64,000 bases of DNA from Lentilitoribacter sp. Alg239-R112 (GCF_900537175.1 NZ_LS999833.1:2631249-2695248); one strand, 5' to 3'; numbered from the stretch's first letter, positions 1 through 9,732 are shown. The notes: generated from the letters alone by a model not told the origin. Made by a program: numbers and translations.

Positions 1-510
1 AACCTGTGAAGCGACCCGCTTGAGCGAATACCCCCTGTGCGCAAGCGGGTCGGGCAGGTATGCGCCATATAGCCCATAAAGGAGAAACATACCTGCTAGG
101 AGAACAATGGGCCAACCTATCGTGCGACGACAGGCATCAAAAAGCGCGATCACAAGCAATGAACCAAAAATGATTTCATATGATGTGATCGCACCGTAAC
201 GGTTGTTTATTGCCTCAAAATTAAATAATTGATGGCCGGCGGCGATTGCTGCACCCACCAATGCCAAAACGATCCATATCCGGTCAAGAATAACTACGGA
301 TCTTTTTGGTATTTTGTCAGACGCTTCGTAGGTCATTCTGAAAACGGTCGCAAACACAAGTATCAACACAATAAGAAGATGTGCGCTTCGTTGTATGCCA
401 TCCGGAAAAACGCCAAAGAAGGCTGTATAGAGTGTCAACCCAACCAAGCAAATCGCTGAAATTGCGATGATCTTAGACAACAAATTGCCCATGAGTGTTT
501 CATCATCCAT
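1..510 (-). CDS. TRAP transporter fused 4TM/12TM permease (N-terminal part)
   Basis: This is the first 170 codons of a membrane protein whose C-terminal end lies beyond base 1. Translating the minus strand from the ATG at 510 gives an open frame with at least four hydrophobic segments and the motifs LYTAFFGVFPDGIQRSAHL, RRTIGWP and AHRGYSLKR. These are typical of the N-terminal DctQ-like part of fused TRAP permeases, which import carboxylates with a TAXI- or DctP-type binding protein. The ATG overlaps the last 8 bases of the upstream ROK regulator gene (ATGGATGA), so the two are probably translationally coupled and the regulator may control this transporter. No start-proximal binding-protein gene is seen here; it may lie outside the window. 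The family call is firm, the substrate unknown. Confidence 0.82.
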   Translation of the reverse strand, partial: MDDETLMGNLLSKIIAISAICLVGLTLYTAFFGVFPDGIQRSAHLLIVLILVFATVFRMTYEASDKIPKRSVVILDRIWIVLALVGAAIAAGHQLFNFEAINNRYGAITSYEIIFGSLLVIALFDACRRTIGWPIVLLAGMFLLYGLYGAYLPDPLAHRGYSLKRVASQV

Positions 511-1762
511 GGGCGATCTCCTCAGATTGTTCGATGGTGCGTGCAAATCTGTCGTAATCAAATCGATCAGAATAACAAAATGAATGTAATGCTAACAATG
601 CCGCTGATTCCACGGACGAAATTGTACCTTTAGTCAATTGAAAAGATGTTTCCGGATCATGGTCAAACTGCTGAGCGAGCATTGCCATGACCCCATCGAT
701 ATAACGATCATTTGCACCCAGATATCCACTAAGAATAATCATCTTGGGACCAAGCAATTTGGCGACGCTATCGAGCGCCGGAGCAAGTTTTTCGCCAGCC
801 TCAGTTACCAGATCTGAAACCTTGTCATTTTCAAGTGCTGCAAGCAGTGAATCTGCATAGAATGATAGTTTTGACGTATCAAACGCCTGATGATCCAGCT
901 TACCCATCTTAGATAAAAGTCCAAAACCTGTGGCAGAAAGGTTGAGACAATCGTGCCGACCACATACGCAGGTCAAGGGACGTTCTTCCGCTCGAAAATG
1001 GCCCAAAAGCCCAGATATTCCAGAATCACCGCGAACAAGCCTGCGCTCTGAAACCATACCAGCGCCGACAAATGTTGCTACGTGGATCAGAGCAAAATCT
1101 GCAATTTTGCGTGCTACACCAAATCGCATTTCAGCAATGGCTAACGCGTTAGCAATATTTTCGATTTGGACGGGCAGATTAATAATTTGTTGAATTTCGC
1201 GACAAAAGCGACCACCATCATTTGCCCAACCAAAATATTCCGATGTTACAATCTCACCGGCATCTGGCAATGTTCTAGCGGACAGCGCCACCCCAACGCC
1301 GACAATTCGATCGACATCGATCTCAGAAGTTTCAATCAGTTCACGTAGTGCATTTGCATAAAACCGAGCGGCGTCTTCGACATTTTCGAATGATAGATTT
1401 TCTGATCTGCTACTTGCAAAAAGTTCACCATCGGCATCACAAATTGAAACCTCAGAATGATAAGCGGAGACCGTGATACCCACTGCAAACAATCCACTTT
1501 TTACAATCCGCAAACCAATTTTTGGTCGACCAACATTTTTTTTCTTAGTTTTGGTTTTATCGACGATATCGAACTCTTCGACAATTCTGACTGCCAGCAA
1601 TTCTCTAACAATTCGGGTTGCTGCCATCTCTGAAAAACCGCACATACGGGCGAGTTCCGCCCTCGACACACCAGGATTTGCCTGTATCTGTGACAAGATC
1701 ATGCCTCGGTGTGTTTTCCGCAGACTGGCAGGCGTAGAATTTGACTTTAAATTAATAACCAT
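503..1762 (-). CDS. ROK family transcriptional regulator
   Basis: A 419-residue NagC/XylR-type repressor. Residues about 15-60 form a winged helix-turn-helix (SRAELARMCGFSEMAATRI). The rest is a ROK sugar-kinase fold with the ATP/sugar-type motif VGVGVALSARTLPD and the zinc-binding signature CVCGRHDCLN. ROK regulators release DNA when a sugar or sugar phosphate binds. The gene lies downstream of the sugar ABC operon but is separated from it by 262 bases, and it overlaps the TRAP permease gene by 8 bases, so its first target is probably the TRAP operon. The AT-rich upstream gap contains a near-palindrome at 1860-1881 that could be its operator. Family is confident; ligand is not known. Confidence 0.9.
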   Translation of the reverse strand: MVINLKSNSTPASLRKTHRGMILSQIQANPGVSRAELARMCGFSEMAATRIVRELLAVRIVEEFDIVDKTKTKKKNVGRPKIGLRIVKSGLFAVGITVSAYHSEVSICDADGELFASSRSENLSFENVEDAARFYANALRELIETSEIDVDRIVGVGVALSARTLPDAGEIVTSEYFGWANDGGRFCREIQQIINLPVQIENIANALAIAEMRFGVARKIADFALIHVATFVGAGMVSERRLVRGDSGISGLLGHFRAEERPLTCVCGRHDCLNLSATGFGLLSKMGKLDHQAFDTSKLSFYADSLLAALENDKVSDLVTEAGEKLAPALDSVAKLLGPKMIILSGYLGANDRYIDGVMAMLAQQFDHDPETSFQLTKGTISSVESAALLALHSFCYSDRFDYDRFARTIEQSEEIAHG

Positions 1763-1859
1763 CTGTTAGTTATTAATTATTAAGGTGATTGAGTCAAGTG
1801 CATCTATCATCCAATTTGATAGACCATTCAATTAAAGGATTGTAGCGCACCGTAATTAG

Positions 1860-1881
1860 TTAATATTTATCAAATACTTAA
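1860..1881. promoter_or_regulatory. AT-rich near-palindrome, possible ROK operator
   Basis: The 22 bases read TTAATATTT-ATC-AAATACTTAA: the right arm's reverse complement is TTAAGTATTT, so the arms match except for one inserted base. NagC-type ROK proteins bind AT-rich imperfect palindromes of about this size. It sits about 100 bases upstream of the ROK gene start and about 145 bases past the end of the TPP-enzyme gene. The AT-rich background makes chance occurrence easy. Confidence 0.25.
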
Positions 1882-2024
1882 TGACAAGAAATCTGTTCCA
1901 ACTGGAGATCAGAAGCATGCGCAACTCACCAACATATCAAACCATCAAAATGATGGGCTGGCGATATACATCACATAATCTTGGCACTAGGAAGCGATGA
2001 GATTCGAACTCAAATCGATTAAAA

Positions 2025-4412
2025 CTAACTCGCAAGTGGAGACAGATAGCGAGCGCCACGGCCTGGAAGTAAAGCTCGTGCAGCATGCATAATTGCGTTC
2101 GCATCTAACCCATGTAGATGATAGATATCATCGACAGTACCCGCTTGCCCGAAATGTTCCACACCAAGTGATTTAGTGCGATGTCCAGTAACACCACCAA
2201 GCCAACTCAAAGCTGCCGGATGTCCATCGGTGATGGTCACTAGACCAGCATCTCTTGACACCCCCTCAAGAAGTATTTCCACATGTGACTGGGCAGTATC
2301 GTCGCCACGTTGCCTTGCCCGTTCGGCGGCCTGCCATCCAGCGTTCAGTCGATCAGCCGACGTGATAGCCAGTACAGCTACATCACGCATATCTTCGGCC
2401 AAAAGACCAGCAGCTTTAATCGTCTCTGGAGCGACTACACCAGTATATGCCAATATCACGGATGTTGACGCTGTTGGCTCACGTAGCCAATACCCACCAG
2501 CTACAATTTCTCTGGTCAGTTGATCAGTCATCTCTCGTTGAAGCTGCTCTTGTGGCAAAGTGGACAAACGCAAATAAATTGATCCACCTTTTTCATCCCG
2601 CAGCCAATTCTCTTCATCCTCAGACGCAGCCCCATCACGCTGCATATAGTCAAAACCCCAGCGCATGATAACGCTCAACTCATCGGCATAGGCTGGCTCG
2701 AAAGTTGCCAGACCATCCTGCGCCATTCCGATAAGAGGTGTTGAAATAGATTGATGGGCTCCACCTTCATGACTAAGCGTCACCCCCGAAGGTGTAGCCG
2801 CAAGCATAAACCGGGCATCTTGATAGCAGGCATAATTGAGCGCATCGAGACCACGGCAAATGAAAGGATCATACACGGTACCCACGGGCAAAAGTCGTTC
2901 TCCAAAAAGAGAATGGGAAAGACCCAAAGCACCGAGAAATGTAAAGAGATTGTTTTCAGCAATACCCAACTCAACATGGCGTCCGTCCATATGGCGCTTC
3001 CATTTCTGTGCAGATGGAATTGCATGATCTCGAAATACATCCGCCTGATCAGATTTAGCAAAGAGCCCTGTCTTGTTAATCCACGGCCCCAGGTTGGTCG
3101 AGACTGAAACATCCGGTGATGTGGTCACGATCCGTGCAGCCAGTTCCGGCGCGCCAGACGCAATTGAGGAAAGAATTTGCCCAAAGGCTTCCTGTGTCGA
3201 AGCTCGTTGTTTGAAGCGAGGCGTAACAGCGACAGTCGTAGATATGTTCGCAGCAGCATAGCGGCGAGAACCTTCAGAACTGAACGACACATTATTCAAA
3301 AATGCCTGTATTTCAGCACCTTGAATATCAAGTCCAGCAAAAGGTTCCCATTCCTCACCCTCAGCAATTCCCATACCATCGCGCAGACCTTCAATCTGGG
3401 TGGTTGTCATGATTCCCGCATGATTGTCCTTGTGGCCAGCTAACGGTAAGCCATGGCCTTTAACAGTATAGCAGATAAAACAAACCGGGCGATCATGATC
3501 AATCGCTTTCATTGTCTTGGCGATAAGTTCAGCATCGTGACCTGCAAGGTTGCTCATCAACCGCGCCAACTCATCGTCATTGTGATCAGCAACCAATGCC
3601 AGCGTTTCGTTATCACCAGAAAAGTCTGTTTCAAGATGCTCTCGCCAGGCCGCACCGCCCTTAAAGGTAAGTGCCGAGTAAAGACCATTTTCGCAACTGT
3701 CGATCCAAGTACGCAGTTTTTTACCACCGGGTCGTTTAAATGCTTCTTGCATCAAAGTGCCATATTTTAGCTCAACAACGTCCCAGCCACATGCGACGAA
3801 AATATCACGAAAGCGTGCATTCAAACCTTCGGTTACGACCCCATCTAATGACTGCCGATTATAGTCGATGACCCACCAACAATTGCGCAAATCGTGCTTT
3901 GCACCTTCTAGAAGTGCCTCATAAATATTACCCTCGTCAAGTTCAGCATCACCAACCAACGCGATCATCCGTCCCTTTGGCTGATCCAACCACCCATGCG
4001 CGGAAATATAATCCTGTGTCATGCTGGCAAAGGCCGTCATCGCTACGCCCATACCTACAGATCCAGTAGAGAAGTCGACGTCATCCTTATCCTTTGTCCG
4101 CGATGGATAGGGTTGCGCGCCCCCCAGTGCACGGAAATCCTGTAGCTGCTGACGCGTCTGATTACCAAGCAAGTACTGAATTGCATGGAAAACAGGGCTC
4201 GCGTGGGGTTTCACCGCAACGCGATCTTCTGGTCGCAACACATCGAAATATAGTGCATTCAAAATAGCATTCATGGAGGCAGACGATGCCTGATGACCAC
4301 CAACCTTTATCCGCCCTTTTGTTCGAACATTATTTGCGTTGTGAATCATCCATGACGACAACCAAAGTGTCTTCTTCTCCAGAGCACTACGGATATCAGG
4401 CGTAATATTCAT
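2025..4412 (-). CDS. Transketolase / homodimeric PDH E1-like TPP enzyme
   Basis: A 795-residue thiamine-diphosphate enzyme. The N-terminal third carries the cofactor site, with GDAELDEGN and, downstream, the Asn of WWVIDYN (GDG..N motif). KPHASPVFHAIQYLLG and PYPSRTKD resemble AceE, the homodimeric pyruvate dehydrogenase E1. The middle contains the pyrimidine-binding half with the expected glutamate in ELGIAENN, and a transketolase C-terminal domain follows. It is shorter than AceE (about 890) and longer than transketolase (about 660), and no E2 or E3 gene is nearby, so it probably acts alone rather than in a PDH complex. Its ATG begins one base after the TGA of the upstream ABC ATPase gene. 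It is the last gene of the sugar-transport operon and presumably acts on the imported substrate or its product. The exact reaction is unknown. Confidence 0.82.
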   Translation of the reverse strand: MNITPDIRSALEKKTLWLSSWMIHNANNVRTKGRIKVGGHQASSASMNAILNALYFDVLRPEDRVAVKPHASPVFHAIQYLLGNQTRQQLQDFRALGGAQPYPSRTKDKDDVDFSTGSVGMGVAMTAFASMTQDYISAHGWLDQPKGRMIALVGDAELDEGNIYEALLEGAKHDLRNCWWVIDYNRQSLDGVVTEGLNARFRDIFVACGWDVVELKYGTLMQEAFKRPGGKKLRTWIDSCENGLYSALTFKGGAAWREHLETDFSGDNETLALVADHNDDELARLMSNLAGHDAELIAKTMKAIDHDRPVCFICYTVKGHGLPLAGHKDNHAGIMTTTQIEGLRDGMGIAEGEEWEPFAGLDIQGAEIQAFLNNVSFSSEGSRRYAAANISTTVAVTPRFKQRASTQEAFGQILSSIASGAPELAARIVTTSPDVSVSTNLGPWINKTGLFAKSDQADVFRDHAIPSAQKWKRHMDGRHVELGIAENNLFTFLGALGLSHSLFGERLLPVGTVYDPFICRGLDALNYACYQDARFMLAATPSGVTLSHEGGAHQSISTPLIGMAQDGLATFEPAYADELSVIMRWGFDYMQRDGAASEDEENWLRDEKGGSIYLRLSTLPQEQLQREMTDQLTREIVAGGYWLREPTASTSVILAYTGVVAPETIKAAGLLAEDMRDVAVLAITSADRLNAGWQAAERARQRGDDTAQSHVEILLEGVSRDAGLVTITDGHPAALSWLGGVTGHRTKSLGVEHFGQAGTVDDIYHLHGLDANAIMHAARALLPGRGARYLSPLAS

Positions 4413-4413
4413 C

Positions 4414-5496
4414 TCATATCGCCAAATCTACTTTTGCGTGCTCCAAAGCAGTGCCATCGGATGCAAATAGATGAGCGTTTTCACGCTGAACACGCAATCC
4501 AACCTGTTCACCTGAACGTACCCGAATATTGCCATGCATTCGAACCATCAATGGACCAAGACCGTCAACCTTTAGATAGATATTGGTATCCGAACCTAAA
4601 TGCTCCACGACATCCACAATGCCAACCAAATCTCCGATATCTACAACATCGACATGCTCTGGACGAATGCCAAGTTCCACAGCACCTTGTGTATTTGGCA
4701 AATGCGGCAATGTCAGGTCGGTACCGTCTGCAAGTGTTATGCCGGTTCCAGTTGCCGTACTGCTGACCGGAACGATGTTCATCGTTGGCGAGCCGATAAA
4801 CTGCGCAACAAACTTGTTCGCCGGTCGTTCATATAGATCAAGCGGACTTCCGATTTGCTGGATGTCACCGCCATTTAAGACAACAATGCGGTCCGCCAAA
4901 GTCAGCGCTTCAACTTGGTCATGTGTCACATAGACCATTGTTGATTTCAGTTTTTGATGTAGTCGTGCAATTTCCAGACGCATCTCAACTCTCAACGCAG
5001 CATCTAGGTTTGAGAGCGGCTCATCAAACAAAAAGGCTCGCGGGTCACGAATAATGGCGCGGCCCATAGCAACACGCTGGCGTTGTCCGCCAGATAGTGC
5101 TTTCGGCAATCGCTTTGTCAACTCCGTCAGGCCTAATGTTGTCGCAGCTTTTTGAATACGAGAAGCGCGTTCCTCTATGGGGTCTTTACGAATCTCCATG
5201 GAAAAACCCATATTCCGTGCAACGTCCATATGCGGATAGAGCGCGTAAGATTGAAACACCATTGCAATATCACGATCACGCGGGCGCACATCGTTCATCC
5301 GTTCACCATCAATCAGGAAATCACCGCCTGTAATCGGTTCAAGCCCTGCAATCATGCGCAAAAGCGTAGATTTACCGCAACCTGACGGACCGACGAGGAC
5401 GATAAATTCGCCATCCTGGATCTCAAGGTTGATGTTGCGCAGAACTTCGACAGAGCCGTAACGTTTCGCAACGTCTTTGAGTTCAATATTTGCCAT
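4414..5496 (-). CDS. Sugar ABC transporter ATP-binding protein (UgpC/MalK type)
   Basis: A 360-residue ATPase of the CUT1 carbohydrate importers. It has Walker A GPSGCGKST, Q-loop MVFQSYALYPHM, signature LSGGQRQRV, Walker B FLFDEPLSNLD and the switch His in YVTHDQVEA. Residues from about 240 form the TOBE/OB regulatory domain usual for MalK/UgpC. Two copies would power the permease pair encoded just upstream. It follows the second permease by 10 bases and precedes the TPP enzyme by one base. Family is certain; the sugar carried cannot be read from the ATPase. Confidence 0.95.
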   Translation of the reverse strand: MANIELKDVAKRYGSVEVLRNINLEIQDGEFIVLVGPSGCGKSTLLRMIAGLEPITGGDFLIDGERMNDVRPRDRDIAMVFQSYALYPHMDVARNMGFSMEIRKDPIEERASRIQKAATTLGLTELTKRLPKALSGGQRQRVAMGRAIIRDPRAFLFDEPLSNLDAALRVEMRLEIARLHQKLKSTMVYVTHDQVEALTLADRIVVLNGGDIQQIGSPLDLYERPANKFVAQFIGSPTMNIVPVSSTATGTGITLADGTDLTLPHLPNTQGAVELGIRPEHVDVVDIGDLVGIVDVVEHLGSDTNIYLKVDGLGPLMVRMHGNIRVRSGEQVGLRVQRENAHLFASDGTALEHAKVDLAI

Positions 5497-5506
5497 ATCA
5501 GGCCTC

Positions 5507-6343
5507 CTATCCTTTTACTGCACCGGACGTTAAGCCCTGCACGAGGTAGCGTTGAATGAAAATGAAGAATAGACAACTTGGGATTAACGCCAGCACTCCA
5601 GCGGCCATCATCTGTCCCCAATCGACTGAGAACTTTGACACAAAAGTCAACAAGCCCACTGGAAAAGTCATCGCATCGTTTTTAGAAATCAGCATGAGAG
5701 CGAAAAGAAGCTCTGACCATGCTGCAGTAAAGACGAAACCCAATGTCGCGCCCAGACCTGGCAATGTCAGCGGAAAAATCACCTTACGTAAAGCTTGAAA
5801 ACGAGTACAGCCATCCATCATTGCTGCCTCCTCAAGATCCTTTGGAATCCCATCAAAGAAGGATTGCATTAAAAAGGTTGCGAAGGGAACGTTAAATGCT
5901 GTGTAGACAATAATTAGCGAGGTAAGTGAATTAAGCAAACCGAGAGATGCTACAATCTTGTAGATCGGCGCAATAATCATCAACAACGGGAACATCTGTG
6001 TGATAAGCATGACCGCAATGATGATCCGCTTGCCAGCAAAATCAAATCGGGAGAAAGCATAGCCTGCGCCTGCCGCAACCAAAGTTGTTACTGCCGCTGT
6101 GCCAAGTGACACATAGAGTGAGTTTCCAAAATAAGCCAGGAAATCTGTCTTAAATAAAACAGACTGAAAATTATCAAACGTCAGTGCAGAAGGCCAAATA
6201 TGGGTACCTTCCGTGAAGATCATTTGGTCGGGCGTGATCGCTATCTTGAGCAGCCAATAAAGTGGAAATAATGCAAAGGTCAAGTATGCTAAAAGAGCGA
6301 CGTACTTTCCTGTGGTCACCACGGGATTAGAAGCAGTTATCAT
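5507..6343 (-). CDS. Carbohydrate ABC transporter permease, MalG type
   Basis: A 278-residue inner-membrane permease of the CUT1 family with six hydrophobic segments. The cytoplasmic EAA loop that docks the ATPase reads EEAAMMDGCTRFQALRKVIFPLTLPG, split here as EEAAMMDGC and the following FPLTLPG. It forms the translocation pore with the MalF-type partner encoded 9 bases upstream. Length and topology are normal for MalG-like subunits. Confidence 0.94.
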   Translation of the reverse strand: MITASNPVVTTGKYVALLAYLTFALFPLYWLLKIAITPDQMIFTEGTHIWPSALTFDNFQSVLFKTDFLAYFGNSLYVSLGTAAVTTLVAAGAGYAFSRFDFAGKRIIIAVMLITQMFPLLMIIAPIYKIVASLGLLNSLTSLIIVYTAFNVPFATFLMQSFFDGIPKDLEEAAMMDGCTRFQALRKVIFPLTLPGLGATLGFVFTAAWSELLFALMLISKNDAMTFPVGLLTFVSKFSVDWGQMMAAGVLALIPSCLFFIFIQRYLVQGLTSGAVKG

Positions 6344-6352
6344 AATATCACC

Positions 6353-7303
6353 TCAGATCTTGACCAGCTTCTTACGAAGCCAAAGTAGAATGAAAGCATA
6401 AATCAGCAAGATACCCAGTAGTGCGACCGCGATCGCAGAGGCATATCCGAAATCAAGTTTACGGAAAGCAGTTGTAAAAATGTAAGAGCTGACGATTTGG
6501 GTGGAGTTTGCAGGCCCCCCGCCTGTCATCACGTAAATCAGATCCGCAAAATTTGCGATCCAGATGGTGCGCAACATAACAGTGATGGCAATCATTGGCG
6601 CAAGAAATGGCAACGTGATCTTGGTAAATGTCTGCCAAACCGACGCGCCGTCGATCTCGGCAGCTTCATAAAGCTCGCTGGGGATCGACTGAAGTGCCGC
6701 CAGTAAAGTGATCGCAAAAAACGGGATACCAAACCAGATATTGGCGACAATAGGTCCCCACATTGCTATGTCTGGATCACCCATGATGTTGTACGGCTCA
6801 GGCAGGATACCAAGGGCAGTCATCCAATGTGGCAACGGACCAATAACTGGGTTGAATAACCACGCCCAAGTTAATGCAGACAAAAACGTTGGTACAGCCC
6901 ATGGTAGGAAGACTAGAGCTTGAAATAGCTTTTTACCGTAGAACTTTGTGTTGAGCAGCATCGCTAACCCAAGACCCAACAGAAATTGGAAGGAAATTGA
7001 CCAGAATGTCCACCAGAAAGTATTTTCCAGTGCAATCCAGAATTTCCGGTCAGACCAGAGCGCTTGATAGTTCTCTAACCCCACCCAACCAGTATCAAAC
7101 GGGTTAAGCAGCTCGATGGCCTGAAAAGAATAGGATATCCCGATAATCAACGGGATCAACATAACAATCCCAATCAGGAGTATAGCTGGCGACAGATAGA
7201 TAAAGGGTTCTACCATATACTGCCAGTACAGCGAGCGACCTGCCCGGCGTACGCCGGGCGAGGTCTTATTATGTGAACGAGTGATCACTGTTTCGCTTTC
7301 CAT
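6353..7303 (-). CDS. Sugar ABC transporter permease, MalF type
   Basis: A 316-residue inner-membrane permease with the EAA-loop motif YEAAEIDGASVWQTF and a following ITLPFLAP. It pairs with the MalG-type subunit downstream. The ATG at 7303 overlaps the end of the binding-protein gene by 19 bases; an in-frame GTG at 7288 is an alternative start that would reduce the overlap. A short basic N-terminus precedes the first membrane helix. Substrate is unknown. Confidence 0.93.
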   Translation of the reverse strand: MESETVITRSHNKTSPGVRRAGRSLYWQYMVEPFIYLSPAILLIGIVMLIPLIIGISYSFQAIELLNPFDTGWVGLENYQALWSDRKFWIALENTFWWTFWSISFQFLLGLGLAMLLNTKFYGKKLFQALVFLPWAVPTFLSALTWAWLFNPVIGPLPHWMTALGILPEPYNIMGDPDIAMWGPIVANIWFGIPFFAITLLAALQSIPSELYEAAEIDGASVWQTFTKITLPFLAPMIAITVMLRTIWIANFADLIYVMTGGGPANSTQIVSSYIFTTAFRKLDFGYASAIAVALLGILLIYAFILLWLRKKLVKI

Positions 7304-8544
7304 TTAGCGTATTCATCAGTCAAAAGCTCAGCCCATTCGTCAGCAACGTCTTGCGCTGTGCGCTGACCAAGAAGTGCTTCCTGACTGCTTTCAAGCAAAA
7401 CGGTACTACCAAAGTAACCCCATTTTTCAAGATATGTAGGCATGACAGTTGGGACATACTGATCCCCATTCAACTCATCAAACCAGCCCTTAAACTGCTC
7501 GGTTTTGAAGTGCGGATCTTGATCGGCACCTTCATGAATTGGAATCACACCAACGCGTTTTGACCAAGTGGCATTTGCCTCCGGCTCAGACAGAGCTGCA
7601 ACAAGGTTCCAGGCATCATCTTCATGTTCGGTCGTTTTGAAGATAGACCAACCAGCAAAACCGATCGTCGGGAATGCTTTACCAGACGGACCAACCGGCA
7701 TCGGAATGACAGCAAAATCTTCTGCAGGCATACGCTCAGAAATAGCAATAAGAGCATCTGGGTCCTGATCTAGGAAAGCACATGTGCCAGAATAAAAACC
7801 AGCAACAATTTCATTGAATCCCCAGTTAACACTGTCTTTCGGTGCATTACCACTTTGGTACATATCGATCATGAACTGAATGCCTTCGACTGAACCAGGC
7901 TCATTAATCCGGCTTTTACCGTCTTCAGTAAAGAATTCATTTGTACCATTCATGGTAGCGGCAAACATGATCCAGCCATTGGTACCACCAGGACCACCAC
8001 GAAGACAGTAACCTGATTTACCATCCAGCTTGGACACCGCGGTAGAAGCAGTCATAAACTCTTCCATTGTTGCTGGAGGATTTTCAATTCCAGCTTCCGC
8101 CAACAATTTCTTATTGTAGAACATTGCACGTAGATAAAAGCCGTATGGAATCATATAAAGATCACCAGCTTGAGACCCCATAGCAACAGTTTTATCGGTT
8201 AGCGTAGAACCGTGCTTCCATCCAGATACGTGGTCAGCTAGGCTTGCCAATTGACCTGAACCAGCATAAAGCGCTTGCCATGTATCAGGCATTTCAACCA
8301 CATCAGGCACATCTCCGCCAGCAACCATTGTAGCTAACTTTTCAAATGCCTGCCCCCATGGAAGACTAACGATTTCGACGTTAACTCCAGGATTATCAGT
8401 TTCATATTTATCTACGATTCCCTGTAGTACTTTTGTTCGCTCAGGGCTTGTGATGACTTCCACTAACTTCAAGGTCGTGTCGGCATAGGCCGCACTTGCC
8501 ATCAGCATCGTGGCGGCACAGAGGCCGGTAAGTAGACGTTTCAT
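7285..8544 (-). CDS. Extracellular sugar-binding protein of ABC importer
   Basis: A 419-residue family-1 solute-binding protein that delivers the substrate to the MalF/MalG-type permeases in the periplasm. A signal peptide is visible (MKRLLTGLCAATMLMASAAYA, cleaved before DTTLK). Mature features such as VVEMPDTWQALYA, GWSIFKTTEHEDDAW and the aromatic-rich C-terminal half fit CUT1 binding proteins. The gene lies 36 bases downstream of the PLP lyase gene, in the same operon, with AGGAA-type ribosome-binding sequence ahead of ATG 8544. The co-transcribed lyase hints that the ligand is not a simple sugar, but that is inference. Confidence 0.93.
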   Translation of the reverse strand: MKRLLTGLCAATMLMASAAYADTTLKLVEVITSPERTKVLQGIVDKYETDNPGVNVEIVSLPWGQAFEKLATMVAGGDVPDVVEMPDTWQALYAGSGQLASLADHVSGWKHGSTLTDKTVAMGSQAGDLYMIPYGFYLRAMFYNKKLLAEAGIENPPATMEEFMTASTAVSKLDGKSGYCLRGGPGGTNGWIMFAATMNGTNEFFTEDGKSRINEPGSVEGIQFMIDMYQSGNAPKDSVNWGFNEIVAGFYSGTCAFLDQDPDALIAISERMPAEDFAVIPMPVGPSGKAFPTIGFAGWSIFKTTEHEDDAWNLVAALSEPEANATWSKRVGVIPIHEGADQDPHFKTEQFKGWFDELNGDQYVPTVMPTYLEKWGYFGSTVLLESSQEALLGQRTAQDVADEWAELLTDEYAKWKAKQ

Positions 8545-8580
8545 GTTAATTCCTTCCTATAGTTGATGTTCAGCGTCTTA

Positions 8581-9732
8581 TTATGTGGCGCTTTGGCTTA
8601 GGGCGTTTACAAAATCTGCCCAAAGATCTTCTGGGTCTTCCAAACCAAGGCTCAGTCGAACCAAGTTTGGTGAGACACCAAATTTCTGCATTGAATTCTG
8701 CTCTCCAGCTTGCGCCAAGCCAACACGAGCCGGCAGCATAAGGCTCTCAAAGCCTCCCCAGCTAACCCCCAATCGAAAATGACTTAGCGCATCAGAAAAC
8801 TTCGGAATATTAACGCTATCGTCAAACTCGACCGACATTAGCCCTGAACGCCCGGTCAGGCCTGGAACAGCATTGGCCCCCGGACTATTTATTTTTCGGA
8901 CTTGCGGGATTGCTGACAAGCGATCAACAAAAAGATTGGCCGTTGCCTGATGCTGCATCATTCGTATATTGAGCGTACGAAGGCCACGGGTTAACAAAAA
9001 GGCTTCAAATGGTGCAAGCTTTGCACCCAGAAGCGATAAAGTCAGGTCACGGATGCGTGCGATGTGGCTAAAGGAGGATACCACAACACCCGCAACCGTG
9101 TCCGAATGGCCTGAAATATACTTCGAGGCCGAGTGAATAACGATATCAATGCCCAGTGTTAACGGACGTTGAAACACAGGACTTGCCCAGGAATTATCGA
9201 CCATGGTTACGGTGCCATGCCGTTTGGCATATTCAGACACCTTTTGCAGATTGATCGGCTGGAAAATAACTGAATTCGGGCTTTCCAGATAGGCCAGATC
9301 AACACCGCTCAACAAGTCAGCATCATTTTCAAATGCTTCTGCGGAGTGATAGCTAATCTCTACACCGAATGGACGCAATATTCGTTCCATAAACCGAAAC
9401 GTGTCTGGATAAACATGCTCAACGCAAGCTATCTTAAAACCCGGCTTAACATAGGCCATCAATGTTGACGTAATCGCAGCAATGCCGGAGGCAAAACCAA
9501 CAGCCGCCTCTCCACTTTCAGCCTTAGTCATGAGGTCTTCAAAAGCCGTTACTGTCGGATTTTGTACCCGCGTGTAAAGAGGTTTATCTGAGATACCAGC
9601 CATACGGTCTTCAAAAGCCTGATAACTATCAAAAGAAAAGAGCGAGCTTTGGACAATTGGCGGTGTCATAGCACCATCTTCATCATCAAATACGGTCGCC
9701 ATTAGCGTCGCGAAATTCTGCTGGTCAGACAT
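8581..9732 (-). CDS. PLP-dependent Cys/Met metabolism lyase (cystathionine lyase/synthase family)
   Basis: A fold-type I PLP enzyme of the trans-sulfuration family (cystathionine gamma-synthase, beta-lyase, methionine gamma-lyase). The PLP lysine is in HSASKYISGHSD; the substrate-site region PLYTRVQNPTV and the phosphate-binding GFASGIAAI are present. The start chosen is ATG 9732 (MSDQQNF), because GGAGGGG lies 5 bases upstream; a longer frame from 9762 would read through the end of the regulator gene. The ATG overlaps the GntR gene's stop by 8 bases. Length is 383 residues, normal for the family. Members beta- or gamma-eliminate thiols from amino acids; which one this does cannot be told. 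Being in a sugar-importer operon is unusual. Confidence 0.88.
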   Translation of the reverse strand: MSDQQNFATLMATVFDDEDGAMTPPIVQSSLFSFDSYQAFEDRMAGISDKPLYTRVQNPTVTAFEDLMTKAESGEAAVGFASGIAAITSTLMAYVKPGFKIACVEHVYPDTFRFMERILRPFGVEISYHSAEAFENDADLLSGVDLAYLESPNSVIFQPINLQKVSEYAKRHGTVTMVDNSWASPVFQRPLTLGIDIVIHSASKYISGHSDTVAGVVVSSFSHIARIRDLTLSLLGAKLAPFEAFLLTRGLRTLNIRMMQHQATANLFVDRLSAIPQVRKINSPGANAVPGLTGRSGLMSVEFDDSVNIPKFSDALSHFRLGVSWGGFESLMLPARVGLAQAGEQNSMQKFGVSPNLVRLSLGLEDPEDLWADFVNALSQSAT

